In this document: positions 63,963 to 64,000 of the stretch, piece by piece
Layout of the letters: every line of letters starts with the position of its first letter
Numbering within the stretch: the first letter of the stretch is position 1
Source: Salinisphaera sp. LB1
GTDB lineage: Bacteria; Pseudomonadota; Gammaproteobacteria; Nevskiales; Salinisphaeraceae
Length of the DNA: 64,000 bases
Assembly (NCBI RefSeq): GCF_003177035.1
Contig: NZ_CP029488.1
Location: 3,292,501-3,356,500 of the forward strand
Direction: 5' to 3'
Notes under the pieces: generated by a model
Database searches by the model: none
The model's input: the letters and a program-made list of their open reading frames with translations, nothing else
What the model was told of the DNA's origin: nothing
Position numbers and translations under genes: made by a program

Positions 63963-64000
63963 TTCGATAGGTCTTTCGAAAATTAGTAGTTACAACACCA

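Noticed and set aside
1-64000. tRNA, rRNA, CRISPR arrays, retron or phage structural genes
   Set aside because: Looked for by eye and not found; no regularly spaced repeats, no tRNA-like cloverleafs, no phage genes were recognised.

Overview
The window looks like chromosome of a GC-rich gammaproteobacterium. An ordinary coding line (38041-38100) counts 38/60 G+C. OmpW, a PA4780-type RIO kinase, a desaturase/ferredoxin-reductase pair of the DesA3/DesB kind, MepM-like peptidase and REP-associated tyrosine transposases (RAYTs) all fit that class. A Salinisphaera-like or related marine/halophilic genus is a guess from gene content only. No rRNA, tRNA or CRISPR array was seen.

Layout. 1-12.1 kb: metabolic genes mostly on the minus strand (GST, organic-acid MFS carrier, secondary alcohol dehydrogenase, fatty acid desaturase with its ferredoxin reductase, LysR divergent from ilvD, and a TetR/MFS pair with a clear operator). 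12.1-12.9 kb: a gene-free stretch with nested inverted repeats. 12.9-24.7 kb: sugar-binding protein without permeases, YbaK, TSUP exporter, a phosphate/polyphosphate cluster (DUF47, PiT, PPK2), sulfotransferase-like protein, PAS-GAF-GGDEF cyclase, glutathione peroxidase and a DJ-1 family protein. 25.1-34.4 kb: XpaC-like/TelA pair, DEAD-box helicase, a second diguanylate cyclase, succinate-semialdehyde dehydrogenase and an EAL-HDOD protein. 35-42.3 kb: a complete LivKHMGF-type ABC operon followed by enoyl-CoA hydratase and acyl-CoA ligase. 42.4-49.9 kb: DacC-like carboxypeptidase, Gate-domain membrane protein, Lrp regulator, a polar amino acid ABC transporter split over three units, and OmpW.

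From about 50.2 kb the character changes. 50.2-61.4 kb mixes a few intact genes (DUF202 protein, UspA, M23 peptidase, lipoprotein, RIO kinase) with debris: an IS5-type pseudogene, two IS4-type remnants, the first codons of an IS3-type transposase, an SDR tail, one intact RAYT and three RAYT remnants, plus short REP-like repeats. At 61.4-63.9 kb lies a compact two-gene operon that is visibly AT-richer (two sampled lines 29/60 and 22/60 G+C). It encodes an ORC/Cdc6-like P-loop ATPase with a C-terminal zinc ribbon and a HEPN-type protein with an R-x4-H RNase motif. Inverted copies of one REP-like repeat sit within about 20 bases of each end. This cassette is the best candidate for an undescribed (probably defence or toxin-like) system. 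The window ends 86 bases upstream of its first gene, so further components could lie outside.
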